DNA of 46,317 bases from Pedobacter westerhofensis (GTDB lineage Bacteria > Bacteroidota > Bacteroidia > Sphingobacteriales > Sphingobacteriaceae), in contig NZ_FXTN01000018.1 of assembly GCF_900182595.1 (NCBI RefSeq), forward strand, positions 1 to 46,317, in the 5' to 3' direction. The notes under the pieces were generated by a model. It searched no databases. It was not told the DNA's origin and was given only the letters and a program-made list of their open reading frames with translations. A program made the translations under genes and the position numbers. Positions 32,036 through 40,886 of this stretch are shown piece by piece (the stretch's first letter is position 1; each line of letters begins with the position of its first letter).

Positions 32036-32245
32036 TTAGTTCCCGTCAGATTCCCTGATCCTTTTCATGATCGCCTTGAACACCCGGTCGCTGATCTCTT
32101 TGATCTGGGCTTCATCCAGGAGGTCCAGGATATCGAAACAATGACTATAACTTTCGTAATAATCTTCGACAATAAATTCCTGCCAGGAGTTCGCTGTCTG
32201 GCCTAAATATGCATCAACAGCTTCTGAAAATTCTGATCTGTCCAT
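32036..32245 (-). CDS. FecR-N-like mini-protein 3
   Basis: This 69-aa protein begins MDRSEFSEAVDAYLGQTANS. Starting at Glu5-Phe6 it aligns without gaps over 59 residues to FecR residues 8-66, with about 23 identities by eye: E-F, V, Y-L, A, Q, V-E, Y, S, D-I-L-D, D, I, D-R, A-I and R-I. It ends 58 nt before the fecR-like start on the same strand and may be co-transcribed with it. It lacks the membrane helix and FecR domain, so it would be a soluble anti-sigma-like domain, a decoy, or an antagonist of the sigma-FecR contact. Confidence 0.78.
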   Translation of the reverse strand: MDRSEFSEAVDAYLGQTANSWQEFIVEDYYESYSHCFDILDLLDEAQIKEISDRVFKAIMKRIRESDGN

Positions 32246-32283
32246 GTTGTTTTGTTTAATATAGAGTTTGTAATTACCTGACT

Positions 32284-32291
32284 ATCTCCTA
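32284..32291 (-). promoter_or_regulatory. TAGGAGAT box upstream of mini-protein 3
   Basis: The octamer lies 46 nt before the ATG, preceded by TTTTTACTTTACA. Spacing and flank match copy 2 closely. Confidence 0.5.
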
Positions 32292-32493
32292 TGTAAAGTA
32301 AAAATATATTTTTTGGCAGAAGGATATACTTGACCAATGCGCGTATCACCTTGGTTAACGGGCACATGTTAGAGGTAAAAGCTATAAATCATAATCTATA
32401 ATTGAATTGTATAATTTATTCTAACAACAATGCAGTTATTATAGAATAAAATGATAAATTAGATATTACTTTTATTAATTGTTATCTGGTATT

Positions 32494-32862
32494 ATGAGAA
32501 AGCTTATTTATAACATAAAAGTGCTTCGTGAGACTGCTGGATTGTCTATCGAAGAATTAGCCAGGGAACTGGGAACAACTCCACGCTCCTATCTCAACGT
32601 GGAAACTGAACAGACGGAGATCACACTGATGCTCTTCAGGAAGTTACTGAGGTTTTACAAAATCTCTGCTTCTGAACTGGTAGAGTTTGGTCTTACCAGG
32701 GAACAGATCGACCTGAAGTATATGACTCCGGTTGACCTGATTACGCATCCGCTTGGGCGCGAAGCTGTATTGGTACAGCTGGAGATCGCGGATATACTGA
32801 GGCATATCATTGAACTGAAGATCAGCGCGCACTCGAAATTTATTCCTTTTAATCCAAATTAG
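32494..32862 (+). CDS. XRE-type helix-turn-helix regulator
   Basis: The protein has 122 residues from the ATG at 32494; a TTG five codons upstream is open but adds nothing conserved. Residues 1-65 form a Cro/C1-type helix-turn-helix (IKVLRETAGLSIEELARELGTTPRSYLNVETEQTEITLMLFRKLLRFYKISASEL). The C-terminal half is helical (VLVQLEIADILRHIIELK) and unassigned. It is divergent from the mini-protein 3 gene, with a 248-nt AT-rich gap, and convergent with the next gene. Its targets are unknown; the neighbouring sigma locus is possible. Confidence 0.82.
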   Translation: MRKLIYNIKVLRETAGLSIEELARELGTTPRSYLNVETEQTEITLMLFRKLLRFYKISASELVEFGLTREQIDLKYMTPVDLITHPLGREAVLVQLEIADILRHIIELKISAHSKFIPFNPN

Positions 32863-32927
32863 AAATTCCTTTACCTGCGGATGGGCTTTATGCAGATTAT
32901 CCTTTATATCCGGGCGGAAGGAAGCTG

Positions 32928-33143
32928 CTACTCCTGTGTTTTAAGTTCTTCAATTTTGTCATGCAGCTGATTGAGGCGCATGAGAAAAACATCTGCCGAT
33001 TTGAGCGTGCCATTACGCTTTAAATAGCTGAAGTGCGACTCAAGAAAAAGCGGAATATCTTCGATCACTACTCCCTGTACCAGCTCTACTTTCTCTGGTA
33101 ATTCAATCCCTGCAAAATATGCTTCTAATTCTTCGCTTGACAT
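32928..33143 (-). CDS. Small DUF6965-like protein
   Basis: This 71-aa protein has EELEAYFAGIELPEKVELVQGVVIEDIPLFLESHFSYLKRN, a pattern I recall from the Bacteroidota DUF6965 family of about 70 residues. It is soluble and helical; no function is known. Flanked by the convergent XRE gene and, upstream, by a strong hairpin that ends the DinB gene. Confidence 0.6.
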   Translation of the reverse strand: MSSEELEAYFAGIELPEKVELVQGVVIEDIPLFLESHFSYLKRNGTLKSADVFLMRLNQLHDKIEELKTQE

Positions 33144-33191
33144 GCCGCTAAGTTAAAGAAAAATTGTCCCGCGAGAAATATAAATAGATAA

Positions 33192-33227
33192 ATCCGGCGG
33201 GATAATTAGTGCTTTGCTCCGCCGGAT
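33192..33227. terminator. Terminator-like hairpin after the DinB gene
   Basis: ATCCGGCGG (33192-33200) pairs perfectly with CCGCCGGAT (33219-33227) around an 18-nt loop, 21 nt after the DinB-family stop. A short A/T-rich run follows. Confidence 0.75.
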
Positions 33228-33247
33228 GAAATTCAATTTTGAAAACG

Positions 33248-33748
33248 TTAACTAAAGTTTGGCTCGTCTGCGCTTGGTCCGTAAGTGCCCGGAATCGGAA
33301 TATCCAGTAATCGCAGATAAACGCCCAGTTGCGCACGGTGATGGATGGTCTGGCTTAAAGCATGGCGGACCAGCCCGCCTTTAGTGAGCGACATCAGTAC
33401 CTGATCGCCATTTTTCAACAGCCAGGTTGGTGTCAGATCTTCTTCTTTTGCAATTTCCAGTTTCTCCTTCGCCCCTGCTAAAGATTGATCGAACAAGCCA
33501 AGCAGGTCATGGTTGTTTTCTAATGCAGGTGGCGTGTATTCGTTTCCCTGGAAATCAAGTTCATCTGTAGTGAATGCCATACTGACCCAGGAAGGAAGTT
33601 CGGCCACATGTCCGGCAAGCTGTTTAACCGACATACTTTTCTGATGCGGCTGCCAGTCATATTTGTCTTCGGGAACGCGTTCCAGCATTTTACGGGTAAC
33701 TACAGATTCTTCTGTAAGTTCTTTCAGAAATTCTTTTGGAGTTGACAT
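33248..33748 (-). CDS. DinB-family protein
   Basis: This 166-aa four-helix protein has FLKELTEESVVTRKMLERVPEDKYDWQPHQKSMSVKQLAGHVAELPSW, with the metal-ligand His positions of the DinB/YfiT fold, and LSQTIHHRAQLGVYLRLLDIPIPGTYGPSADE, a strongly conserved C-terminal motif. Family members include metal-dependent thiol transferases and damage-inducible proteins, so the reaction is uncertain. It lies 58 nt downstream of the WYL regulator gene on the same strand. Confidence 0.9.
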   Translation of the reverse strand: MSTPKEFLKELTEESVVTRKMLERVPEDKYDWQPHQKSMSVKQLAGHVAELPSWVSMAFTTDELDFQGNEYTPPALENNHDLLGLFDQSLAGAKEKLEIAKEEDLTPTWLLKNGDQVLMSLTKGGLVRHALSQTIHHRAQLGVYLRLLDIPIPGTYGPSADEPNFS

Positions 33749-33806
33749 AATTGTTTTTTCTTTGGTTTATAGCGCAAAGAAACCAAGGCCTGGTGACAGC
33801 TATATG

Positions 33807-34760
33807 TCAGTAGCTATTGATGTTTTTAGAAATCGCTGCAAATAAAGATTTGACGCGTTGCTGCAAGGCCTCGGGTTTGAGGATAACCGCATAGTCGGCG
33901 AAACTCATATACCATCTTGCGAAACCTTCCAGATGTGTACTCAAAAACTGCATTTCTATGCCTTTGTCGCTTTCTTTTTCCGAAACATATCCCTGATAAT
34001 ATTTCTGTTCGCCCAGATGCAGCGAAGCTTCTTTATCCACCAGAATGGTAACATCATGCAGTTTCATATCCTTAAACTGCTCACTGAGATATTGCTTAAT
34101 CGAAGGATGGACATCATCATAATGTTCTTCAGTAATGCTGATATCCCTGATCCTGTCGAAACGGAAATCCCGATAACGTTTTCGCAGCCGGCACCAGGCA
34201 ATGAGGTGCCAATGGTTTTCGAGGTAAAAGACACCTGCGGGTTCGATCATTCTTTGCGTATGTTCCTGACGGTAATACGCGAAGTAGTCCAGCCGCATCA
34301 ACTTCTTTTCTGCGATGGCATTAAGTATAATCTGCAGGCGGTTTTGCTGCAGGCTGATCTCAGGTCCGCGGTTATTAGTTACAACCTCGATCCGATGATC
34401 AATATTTTCGAGGTAATCCTTGTCGCTCGTTTTCAGCACCGCCCTGATCTTATCCAGGGCAAGACTGTATGAATTTCCGTTTTTGGCATCTGTCAGGTTA
34501 GTGACCAGCTTTTCTGCAGTGATGAACGCGGTGGCTTCTTCCCGGCTGAACATCACTGGCGGAAGCCTGTAGCCCTCCATGATGGAGTAACCTATACCTG
34601 CTTCTCCAATAATTGGAATCCCTCCCTGTTCTAGCGACCGTATATCTCTGTAAACGGTACGCAGGCTGATATCGAAGCGGTCGGCAATATCCTGTGCCCT
34701 GACAGTCCTGCGGGATTGCAGCTGAATGAGAATGGCAGACAGGCGGTCTAAGCGGTTCAT
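33807..34760 (-). CDS. WYL-domain transcriptional regulator (YafY-like)
   Basis: This 317-aa protein has an N-terminal winged helix (RLDRLSAILIQLQSRRTVRAQDIADRFDISLRTVYRDIRSLEQGGIPIIGEAGIGYSI), a WYL domain (about 140-215; YRQEHTQRMIEPAGVFYLENHWHLIAWCRLRKRYRDFRFDRI) and a C-terminal WCX extension. Such regulators sense small molecules or nucleic acid and often control stress genes. It is probably co-transcribed with the DinB gene and may regulate it. Confidence 0.92.
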   Translation of the reverse strand: MNRLDRLSAILIQLQSRRTVRAQDIADRFDISLRTVYRDIRSLEQGGIPIIGEAGIGYSIMEGYRLPPVMFSREEATAFITAEKLVTNLTDAKNGNSYSLALDKIRAVLKTSDKDYLENIDHRIEVVTNNRGPEISLQQNRLQIILNAIAEKKLMRLDYFAYYRQEHTQRMIEPAGVFYLENHWHLIAWCRLRKRYRDFRFDRIRDISITEEHYDDVHPSIKQYLSEQFKDMKLHDVTILVDKEASLHLGEQKYYQGYVSEKESDKGIEMQFLSTHLEGFARWYMSFADYAVILKPEALQQRVKSLFAAISKNINSY

Positions 34761-34945
34761 AATTCAAAGCTAATATTTCATCTCCAACAACAATAAAATA
34801 TTATATCATTGAAAATTTTCATTCCTTCCAGGAGTTAACCTAAAACTATCAGGTTTATTACAGGATTTATGGTCAGTTACAACGCTCTTTGCCCTCTTTA
34901 ATTTAAAAAAATCGTTATTATTACCCATCTAATTAACGTTAACGC

Positions 34946-36160
34946 ATGAAGATCATTTTTAGGAACCTCACTTTCTGGGTACTGATAGCTATTATCGCAG
35001 GTATTTTATTAGGCCACTACGCCCCTGCAGCAGCAGTAAAAATGGAAATCGTGGGCAAGACCTTCGTAGACATTATCAAATTGTTCATTGGCCCGATCAT
35101 CTTCCTGACGATCGTATTGGGCATCAGTGGCATGGGCGACTTAAAAAAGGTTGGGCGCATTGGCCTGAAATCATTGGTTTATTTTGAAGTGCTGACGACT
35201 TTTGCGCTTGCCATAGGGATTGTAGTAGCTGTGATCATTCAGCCTGGTAAGATCAGCAAGACAGGTTTGCAGGAACAGGATCCTTCAAAATATACGCATG
35301 CGCAGGGCGCAGCAGGCTTCGACTGGGGACAGTTTTTTCTTTCGAACTTTACGCTGCAGGTATTATTGGTAGCGATTATTGTAGGTATCGTTCTGAACTT
35401 CTCTAAACATCGCGAAACTGCTGTGGTTAAACTGAGTGTGCTGTCAAAGCTGGTATTCAAAGGATTGAAGTACGTGATGTACCTGGCTCCTCTTGGCGCT
35501 TTCGGAGGTATGGCTTATACCATAGGCAAGTTTGGACTGGAGACGCTGATCCCGCTGGCAAAACTAATGGGAACGGTTTATCTGACGATGTTCCTTTTTG
35601 TATTCCTGATCCTGGGGGCTATTCTCCGTTATTATAAATTGAGTATTTTCAAGTTTCTGAAATATATCAAAGAAGAACTGCTGCTTGTTCTGGGAACTTC
35701 ATCTTCTGAATCGGCATTGCCGACGCTGATGTTGAAACTGGAGAAAATGGGTTGCAGCAAGTCCGTTGTTGGATTAGTAGTGCCTACGGGTTATTCTTTT
35801 AACCTTGATGGTACTTCGATCTATTTGAGCATGGCGGTGATCTTTTTAGCGCAACTGTACAATGTGCATCTTTCATTAGCTGAAATGGCGAGAATCATCG
35901 GGATTCTGATGATTACCTCTAAAGGTGCGGCTGGTGTTACGGGCAGCGGCTTTATTATTCTTGCCTCTACGCTGACTGCAATACATAAGATTCCTATTGA
36001 AGGTCTGGCGTTTTTATTGGGTGTAGATAAGTTTATGAGCGAAGCGCGTGCAATCACTAATATCATTGGAAATGGTGTTGCTACCATTGTAATTGCCAAG
36101 AGCGAAAACGAGTTTATTGCTCCTGCAGGTGGAGTGTTTGAGCAGCAGGAGTTTGAGTAA
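34946..36160 (+). CDS. Dicarboxylate/amino acid:cation symporter (DAACS family)
   Basis: This 404-aa membrane protein has eight predicted helices and the two re-entrant loops. SSSESALPTLMLKLEKMG is HP1 and VVPTGYSFNLDGTSIYLSMAVIFLAQ is the signature of TM7, followed by SKGAAGVTGSGFIILASTL in HP2. It imports C4-dicarboxylates or glutamate/aspartate with protons or sodium. Slightly short relative to the usual 420-440 aa but complete in motifs. It is a single gene, convergent with the SoxC-like gene that ends 9 nt beyond. Confidence 0.93.
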   Translation: MKIIFRNLTFWVLIAIIAGILLGHYAPAAAVKMEIVGKTFVDIIKLFIGPIIFLTIVLGISGMGDLKKVGRIGLKSLVYFEVLTTFALAIGIVVAVIIQPGKISKTGLQEQDPSKYTHAQGAAGFDWGQFFLSNFTLQVLLVAIIVGIVLNFSKHRETAVVKLSVLSKLVFKGLKYVMYLAPLGAFGGMAYTIGKFGLETLIPLAKLMGTVYLTMFLFVFLILGAILRYYKLSIFKFLKYIKEELLLVLGTSSSESALPTLMLKLEKMGCSKSVVGLVVPTGYSFNLDGTSIYLSMAVIFLAQLYNVHLSLAEMARIIGILMITSKGAAGVTGSGFIILASTLTAIHKIPIEGLAFLLGVDKFMSEARAITNIIGNGVATIVIAKSENEFIAPAGGVFEQQEFE

Positions 36161-36168
36161 TTATTCCA

Positions 36169-37452
36169 TTAAGCGCCAAGCAGAACCTTACCACTTCTTT
36201 CAACCCGCCATTTGGTAATTGGGTTAAAGTGGTACCCTCCTTTGCTTTCACGTGCAGCGGATAACTCCTGGTAAGAGGGTTGTACATATCCGGTTTCATC
36301 CACTGCGCGGCTCATGATTTCGGTTTCGCGGCCTTCCCATTTCCATAGGTAGCGGAAAGCCGTATGTGCTTTATCCAGAACCGGGCCTTGTAGTTCAGCA
36401 GGCGCCCAGGATCTTCCTGCATCCACACTGATCTCAACTTTTACGATCTTCCCCCTGCCAGTCCAGGCGATGCCCCTGATCTCAACGTAACCTCTTTCCA
36501 GCTGTACGGGAAAAGATGGAAACGTGATGATTGACCGTGCATCCATCACAAAGCTAAACTGGCGGATCTTACCGCCTTTGACGGTTTCTGTATATTTTGA
36601 GGTCTCCTCACGCGTCATATACGGCTGATCTGACAACTCAATTCTCCGCAGCCATTTCACAGATGTATTCCCTTCCCATCCCGGCAATAGTAACCGTGCA
36701 GGATAACCCTGTTCGGGCCGTACGGCCTCGCCATTTTGCGCATAGGCGATCATGGCATCGTCCCAGCCCTTGCTCACCGGTATACTTCTGGTCATTACCG
36801 CAGCATCGCCGCCCTCGGCAAGAAACCAGCTGGCTTTTTCGCGGACACCCACTTCCCTGAATAAGGTAGACAGCATCACTCCTGTCCATTCGCTCTGACT
36901 GGTTAAACCACAGATTTCCTGCGGGCTCATCTCTTCTTTCCCGGAGCGGAAGTTCCCCGAACATTCGATAAAACAGGTACGGGTAACCGAAGGAAATCTT
37001 TTCAGATCTGCCAAGCTGAAAACCAGGGGTTTGTCCACCATTCCATGAATCACCAGTTCATATTTCTGAGGATCGATCACAGGAATGCCACCATGATGCC
37101 GCTCAAAATGCAATGCAGATGGCGTAATTGTCCCGTAAAGATCCTGCAGCGGTGTCCGGGAAGAGGTAAGCGAAGGTATACGCTGAGGATTTTCAAAAGA
37201 AGAAGGCATTCCCGAAACACTTGGGCCTCTGCCCGGTATCCTGGTAGGATCAGCAATTAAATCTGCAGCAGTCAATGACGTGGAATCGGTAAGCAATGGA
37301 GGAACAACCGATTCCGGAACAGCAGCCTGCACCATTTTGCCCACAGAAGTTTGTACAAGCACCACGGCAGCAGTTGCTGCTCCGCCCAGCAATAACCTGC
37401 GACTGATCTTGCGGTCGGTAAATAACTTATTTTCTGAATTCTCTTCCTTCAT
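36169..37452 (-). CDS. soxC: SoxC-like sulfite dehydrogenase, molybdopterin subunit
   Basis: This 427-aa protein has a twin-arginine signal (SRRLLLGGAATAAVVLVQ, Arg18-Arg19), so it folds with cofactor in the cytoplasm before export. The sulfite-oxidase-type molybdopterin domain follows, with TRTCFIECSGN, where Cys164 is the expected Mo ligand, and GYPARLLLPGWEGNTSVKWLRRIEL. The C-terminal Mo-co dimerisation domain includes VKVEISVDAGRSWAPAEL. It should oxidise sulfite to sulfate in the periplasm, passing electrons to the cytochrome encoded just upstream. It is the last gene of the operon. No soxA, X, Y, Z or B is present here. Confidence 0.92.
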   Translation of the reverse strand: MKEENSENKLFTDRKISRRLLLGGAATAAVVLVQTSVGKMVQAAVPESVVPPLLTDSTSLTAADLIADPTRIPGRGPSVSGMPSSFENPQRIPSLTSSRTPLQDLYGTITPSALHFERHHGGIPVIDPQKYELVIHGMVDKPLVFSLADLKRFPSVTRTCFIECSGNFRSGKEEMSPQEICGLTSQSEWTGVMLSTLFREVGVREKASWFLAEGGDAAVMTRSIPVSKGWDDAMIAYAQNGEAVRPEQGYPARLLLPGWEGNTSVKWLRRIELSDQPYMTREETSKYTETVKGGKIRQFSFVMDARSIITFPSFPVQLERGYVEIRGIAWTGRGKIVKVEISVDAGRSWAPAELQGPVLDKAHTAFRYLWKWEGRETEIMSRAVDETGYVQPSYQELSAARESKGGYHFNPITKWRVERSGKVLLGA

Positions 37453-37531
37453 CGCTATACATTTATTTTAAGCCTTTTCAGCAGAAGCCTGCTCAATCTC
37501 ATCTCCTGTTAGCTGAAACTACAGGCACATC

Positions 37532-38146
37532 TTATTTTAACGCTGTCCCGCCTTCGCGATCGTCCTCAACATATTTCTCTTTCGCCGGCATCACAATCTT
37601 CGGTAATGATTTTTCAGTGATTACAGTACCTGAAGAAATGATATGGTTACGGTATAAAAGATAAGCGGTAAGATGGTACACCTCCTGATTGCTCAGCGAT
37701 CCGGGTGCGTTATATGGCATTGCTCTTCTGACATAATCGAAGATCGTAGTGGCATACGGCCAGTATGTCCCGATTGTTTTGGGTGATTGATCAGCTTTTT
37801 GTCCGGCAGTATTATTCTTAAATTCAGCATAATCAACAAACAAAGGTTCTCCGGGAAGCTTAACTTCCGTCTTTTTTCCGTCGCCGTGACAGGCCAGGCA
37901 CTTGGTATTGTAGATGAGCTTACCGGCTGCGATATCCCCGGAGCCTACAGGTAAACCTTTGCCGTCTGGGCGGACATCAATATCAAGCGCGCTGATCTCA
38001 GCCGCACTTGCAGCACGGCCAATCCCAAATTTCTCAGGATAACTTGCCTTTGTTCTTTTTAAAGAAGTGACGACGATCACCACTGCTGAAATGACAAAAA
38101 ACAGCAGGGTGATCACGTAACGATTAATGAGTGCCCGGTTATTCAT
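37532..38146 (-). CDS. soxD: SoxD-like cytochrome c subunit
   Basis: This 204-aa protein has an N-terminal membrane anchor (about 8-28, RYVITLLFFVISAVVIVVTSL) and one class-I cytochrome c domain with CLACHGDG (Cys83, Cys86, His87) and a probable axial Met in RRAMPYNAPGSLSNQEVYHLTAYLLYRN. It is the likely electron acceptor of the SoxC-like enzyme, which follows 79 nt downstream. Typical SoxD proteins carry two haem domains; this one has only one, closer to anchored SorB/SoxD-type partners. Confidence 0.85.
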   Translation of the reverse strand: MNNRALINRYVITLLFFVISAVVIVVTSLKRTKASYPEKFGIGRAASAAEISALDIDVRPDGKGLPVGSGDIAAGKLIYNTKCLACHGDGKKTEVKLPGEPLFVDYAEFKNNTAGQKADQSPKTIGTYWPYATTIFDYVRRAMPYNAPGSLSNQEVYHLTAYLLYRNHIISSGTVITEKSLPKIVMPAKEKYVEDDREGGTALK

Positions 38147-38158
38147 TGTTAAAGTTCA

Positions 38159-39433
38159 TCAAATCGCGGCTGCATTACCAAATAAAAACCAGGCAATAGC
38201 AAGCGTCACAAATACATTAAACAGCTGCGCAATCAAAAAAGCATACAACGGTTTCTTATTTTCGTTCTTAAACAGATCCTTGAAATTAGTCTCCAGTCCG
38301 ATACTGGTGAAAGCCAGTGTAAACCAGGCATTCTGCAGGTTTTTAAGACTGTCCTTTACGGATGAAGCAAGTTCTGGTGATAAAAAGAAAGAGAACAGCA
38401 GCGAAGCCCCGATGAAAGCAAGCACAAACTTAGGGAACCTGTCCCAGATCACTTTTAAGGTTGGTTTCTCAGTCGACTCTGCTCCCTTAGCAGTCTTATT
38501 GTAAGACCAGTAGATACTGATTGCAAAAGCGGCAATCCCCAGCAGCACATTCTGCGAAAACTTCACAATGGTACTGATCTTCAGTGCTTCCTCCCCAACG
38601 AGCGTTCCTGAAGCCACCACAGCCCCGGTGGTATCAATACTTCCGCCCAGCCATGCACCAGTTACCTGTTGCGGAAAATGGAAAAACGCAGCGATGTAGG
38701 GCATAAAGATCATCATCGGTATTGCCGTAATGAGTACCATCGAAATTACATAGGAAAGTTTTTTAGGATCTCCCTTGATCGCTCCCGAAGTAGCAATCGC
38801 AGCAGACACCCCGCAGATGGAAACTGCGCTGGAGATCATCATGGTCAGCTCTTCATCTACCTTCAGTTTCTTGCACAGCCAGAAGGCGAAATACCAAACC
38901 GAAAGCACCACTACCAGCGCCTGGATTAAACCAAGGGAACCTGCTTTAAGGATATCTGAAAAAATAACCGTTGTCCCCAGGAGCACCAGTCCGATTTTCA
39001 CAAAAAGCTCGGTCGACAAGGTATCGCGGAACCACTGCGGCAGCTTGAAAAAATTACCGATGAGCAGGCCGATCACGAGGCTGAAAATCACGGCTTCGAG
39101 ATTGATAGATTTGATAAAAGTATTCCCGGCAATGATCAGTGCGAGGATAGTTAAAAGATATACCGCGGGAAAGCCAATAAGGAAATTCTTCACTTCTTTG
39201 CCGGTGATCAGCGCACCGATACTTCCTATGATGAGCACAAAAACCAGTTGGATGAGCAGCACCGCCAGATTACGCGCGTTGAGGACATTGCTGGTCAGCT
39301 CTGCCGGGCTGCTCCATTTGTAAACCGGAACGGGCACCACATAAAAGAAAAGAGCAGAAAGGATGACCAGGGAACCGAGAATAACTACGGTCCAGTCTTC
39401 ATGTAATGTAAAACGGGTAGTTTTAGCTGTCAT
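38159..39433 (-). CDS. YeiH-family putative sulfate exporter
   Basis: The protein has about 424 residues from ATG 39433; an upstream in-frame start would overlap the previous gene by 89 nt. It has around ten transmembrane helices. GKEVKNFLIGFPAVYLLTILALIIAGNTF and VIGLLIGN, then LFVKIGLVLLGTTVIFSDILKAGSLGLIQA, MMISSAVSICGVSAAIATSGAIKG and GAWLGGSIDTTGAVVASGTLVGEEALKI match the UPF0324/YeiH family, which is often linked to sulfur-compound oxidation. Its start overlaps the end of the FAD oxidoreductase gene by 11 nt. It would remove sulfate or sulfite. Confidence 0.9.
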   Translation of the reverse strand: MTAKTTRFTLHEDWTVVILGSLVILSALFFYVVPVPVYKWSSPAELTSNVLNARNLAVLLIQLVFVLIIGSIGALITGKEVKNFLIGFPAVYLLTILALIIAGNTFIKSINLEAVIFSLVIGLLIGNFFKLPQWFRDTLSTELFVKIGLVLLGTTVIFSDILKAGSLGLIQALVVVLSVWYFAFWLCKKLKVDEELTMMISSAVSICGVSAAIATSGAIKGDPKKLSYVISMVLITAIPMMIFMPYIAAFFHFPQQVTGAWLGGSIDTTGAVVASGTLVGEEALKISTIVKFSQNVLLGIAAFAISIYWSYNKTAKGAESTEKPTLKVIWDRFPKFVLAFIGASLLFSFFLSPELASSVKDSLKNLQNAWFTLAFTSIGLETNFKDLFKNENKKPLYAFLIAQLFNVFVTLAIAWFLFGNAAAI

Positions 39434-40886
39434 TAGAATTAAGGTTAGGGGTTTTAAGATTAAAAATATCAGACAGTGCCTGCTTTGCAGCATAATAACC
39501 GCACATGCCATGAACGCCTCCGCCCGGAGGAGTGGATGAAGAACAGATGTAAATGCCCTTTGCGGATGTCCGGTATGGGGAGATCCTCAGCGCGGGGCGG
39601 GTATATAACTGGCCAAGATCGATGATGCCGCCGTTGATATCACCGCCAATATAATTGGGATTGTAGCTTTCGATCTCAGCAGTGTTCATCGTATGCTTCG
39701 CGAGGATCGTGTCCCTGAAACCGGGAGCAAAACGCTCCACCTGCTTTTCTATCGCTTCGGTCATATCCTTTACAGAGCCATTGGGCACATGGCAGTACGC
39801 CCAGGCGGTATGTTTGCCCTCTGGAGCGCGGCTGTCATCAAACACACTTGATTGCGCAAGCAGAACAAATGGTTTTTCTGCATGGATATTTCGCGCTGTC
39901 TGCTGTTCTGTACGGGCAGTTTCGCCAAAGGTATTCCCAAGATGTACCGTTCCCGCCCTGCGGCATTCTTCTGCTGTAAAAGGTATTGGGGAAGATAAGG
40001 CCCAGTCGACCTTAAAAACGCCCATACCATATCTGTAACGGCCAAGCTGCCACTTATACAAAGCAGAAAATTTATCCGGTGCCAGCTTCAGCAATTGCTT
40101 TGGCGTAAGATCCAGGAGTACAGATTTAGCTTTCGGTAACTCGTCCAGCGATTTCAGCATCCATCCCGTCTGGATTTCTCCACCAAGGGAAACAAAATGC
40201 GCGGCCAGGGCATCGGCAACGTTTTGTGATCCTCCTTTGGGAACCGGCCAGCCATGAACATGGCCAACCGCAGATAAGACCATCCCGATTGCTGCTGTAG
40301 CCAGATTACTCAGCGGCTGGATCGAATGTGCGGTCATCCCTGCCCAGAGCCCTCTGGCCTTTTCAGTGGAGAACCTTTTGGAAATCATTTCGGCCGACTG
40401 CAGTGCTTTGAACCCGAATCCGGCCAGTAACAATGGATGTTCCGGAAATTTCAGCGGCGAGAGGATATTGCCGACCAGCTTCTCCCAGTCGCGCACCAGC
40501 GGGCCGATCAGGTCAAAATAGGCCTGAAGGTCGGGCCCCAGGGCTTCCGCTGTTTCTTCCAGCGATCTGGATAAAAAAGCCGCGGTTCCATCATCAAAAG
40601 GATGTGCCGCCGGAAGTCCGGGCTGGATAAACTCCAGGCCATGCTGCCGCAGCGGCAGCGAAGCGAAAAAGGGTGATGCGATTGCCATCGGGTGGATCGC
40701 CGAGCAGATATCGTGATGAAATCCCGGCAGCGTCAGTTCTGCCGTCCGCAGTCCCCCGCCGATCGTATCCTTGCCTTCGATCAGCAGGACACTTAAGCCC
40801 TGCTGCTGCATGGTGATCGCCGCAGCCAGGCCATTGGGCCCGGAGCCCACAACTATGGCATCGTATGCTGTATTTTTTAAATCCAT
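39423..40886 (-). CDS. CrtI-like NAD(P)/FAD-dependent oxidoreductase
   Basis: This 487-aa protein has an N-terminal dinucleotide fold (DAIVVGSGPNGLAAAITMQQQGLSVLLIEGKDTIGGGLRT) and the C-terminal FAD signature SPYRTSAKGIYICSSSTPPGGGVHGMCGYYAA, as in phytoene-desaturase-like enzymes. Other members act on carotenoids, fatty acids or quinone-like molecules. No crt genes are near. It begins one nucleotide before the stop of the upstream DoxX-like gene ends (adjacent, 40886/40887). In this operon it may pass electrons, but its substrate is unknown. Confidence 0.88.
   Translation of the reverse strand: MDLKNTAYDAIVVGSGPNGLAAAITMQQQGLSVLLIEGKDTIGGGLRTAELTLPGFHHDICSAIHPMAIASPFFASLPLRQHGLEFIQPGLPAAHPFDDGTAAFLSRSLEETAEALGPDLQAYFDLIGPLVRDWEKLVGNILSPLKFPEHPLLLAGFGFKALQSAEMISKRFSTEKARGLWAGMTAHSIQPLSNLATAAIGMVLSAVGHVHGWPVPKGGSQNVADALAAHFVSLGGEIQTGWMLKSLDELPKAKSVLLDLTPKQLLKLAPDKFSALYKWQLGRYRYGMGVFKVDWALSSPIPFTAEECRRAGTVHLGNTFGETARTEQQTARNIHAEKPFVLLAQSSVFDDSRAPEGKHTAWAYCHVPNGSVKDMTEAIEKQVERFAPGFRDTILAKHTMNTAEIESYNPNYIGGDINGGIIDLGQLYTRPALRISPYRTSAKGIYICSSSTPPGGGVHGMCGYYAAKQALSDIFNLKTPNLNSNDS

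Noticed and set aside
33858..34472. 204-aa plus-strand open frame
   Set aside because: Antisense shadow of the WYL regulator gene, which has full helix-turn-helix and WYL motifs.
38775..39323. 182-aa plus-strand open frame
   Set aside because: Antisense shadow of the YeiH-family gene; composition rich in Ser/Thr/Arg with no domain pattern.
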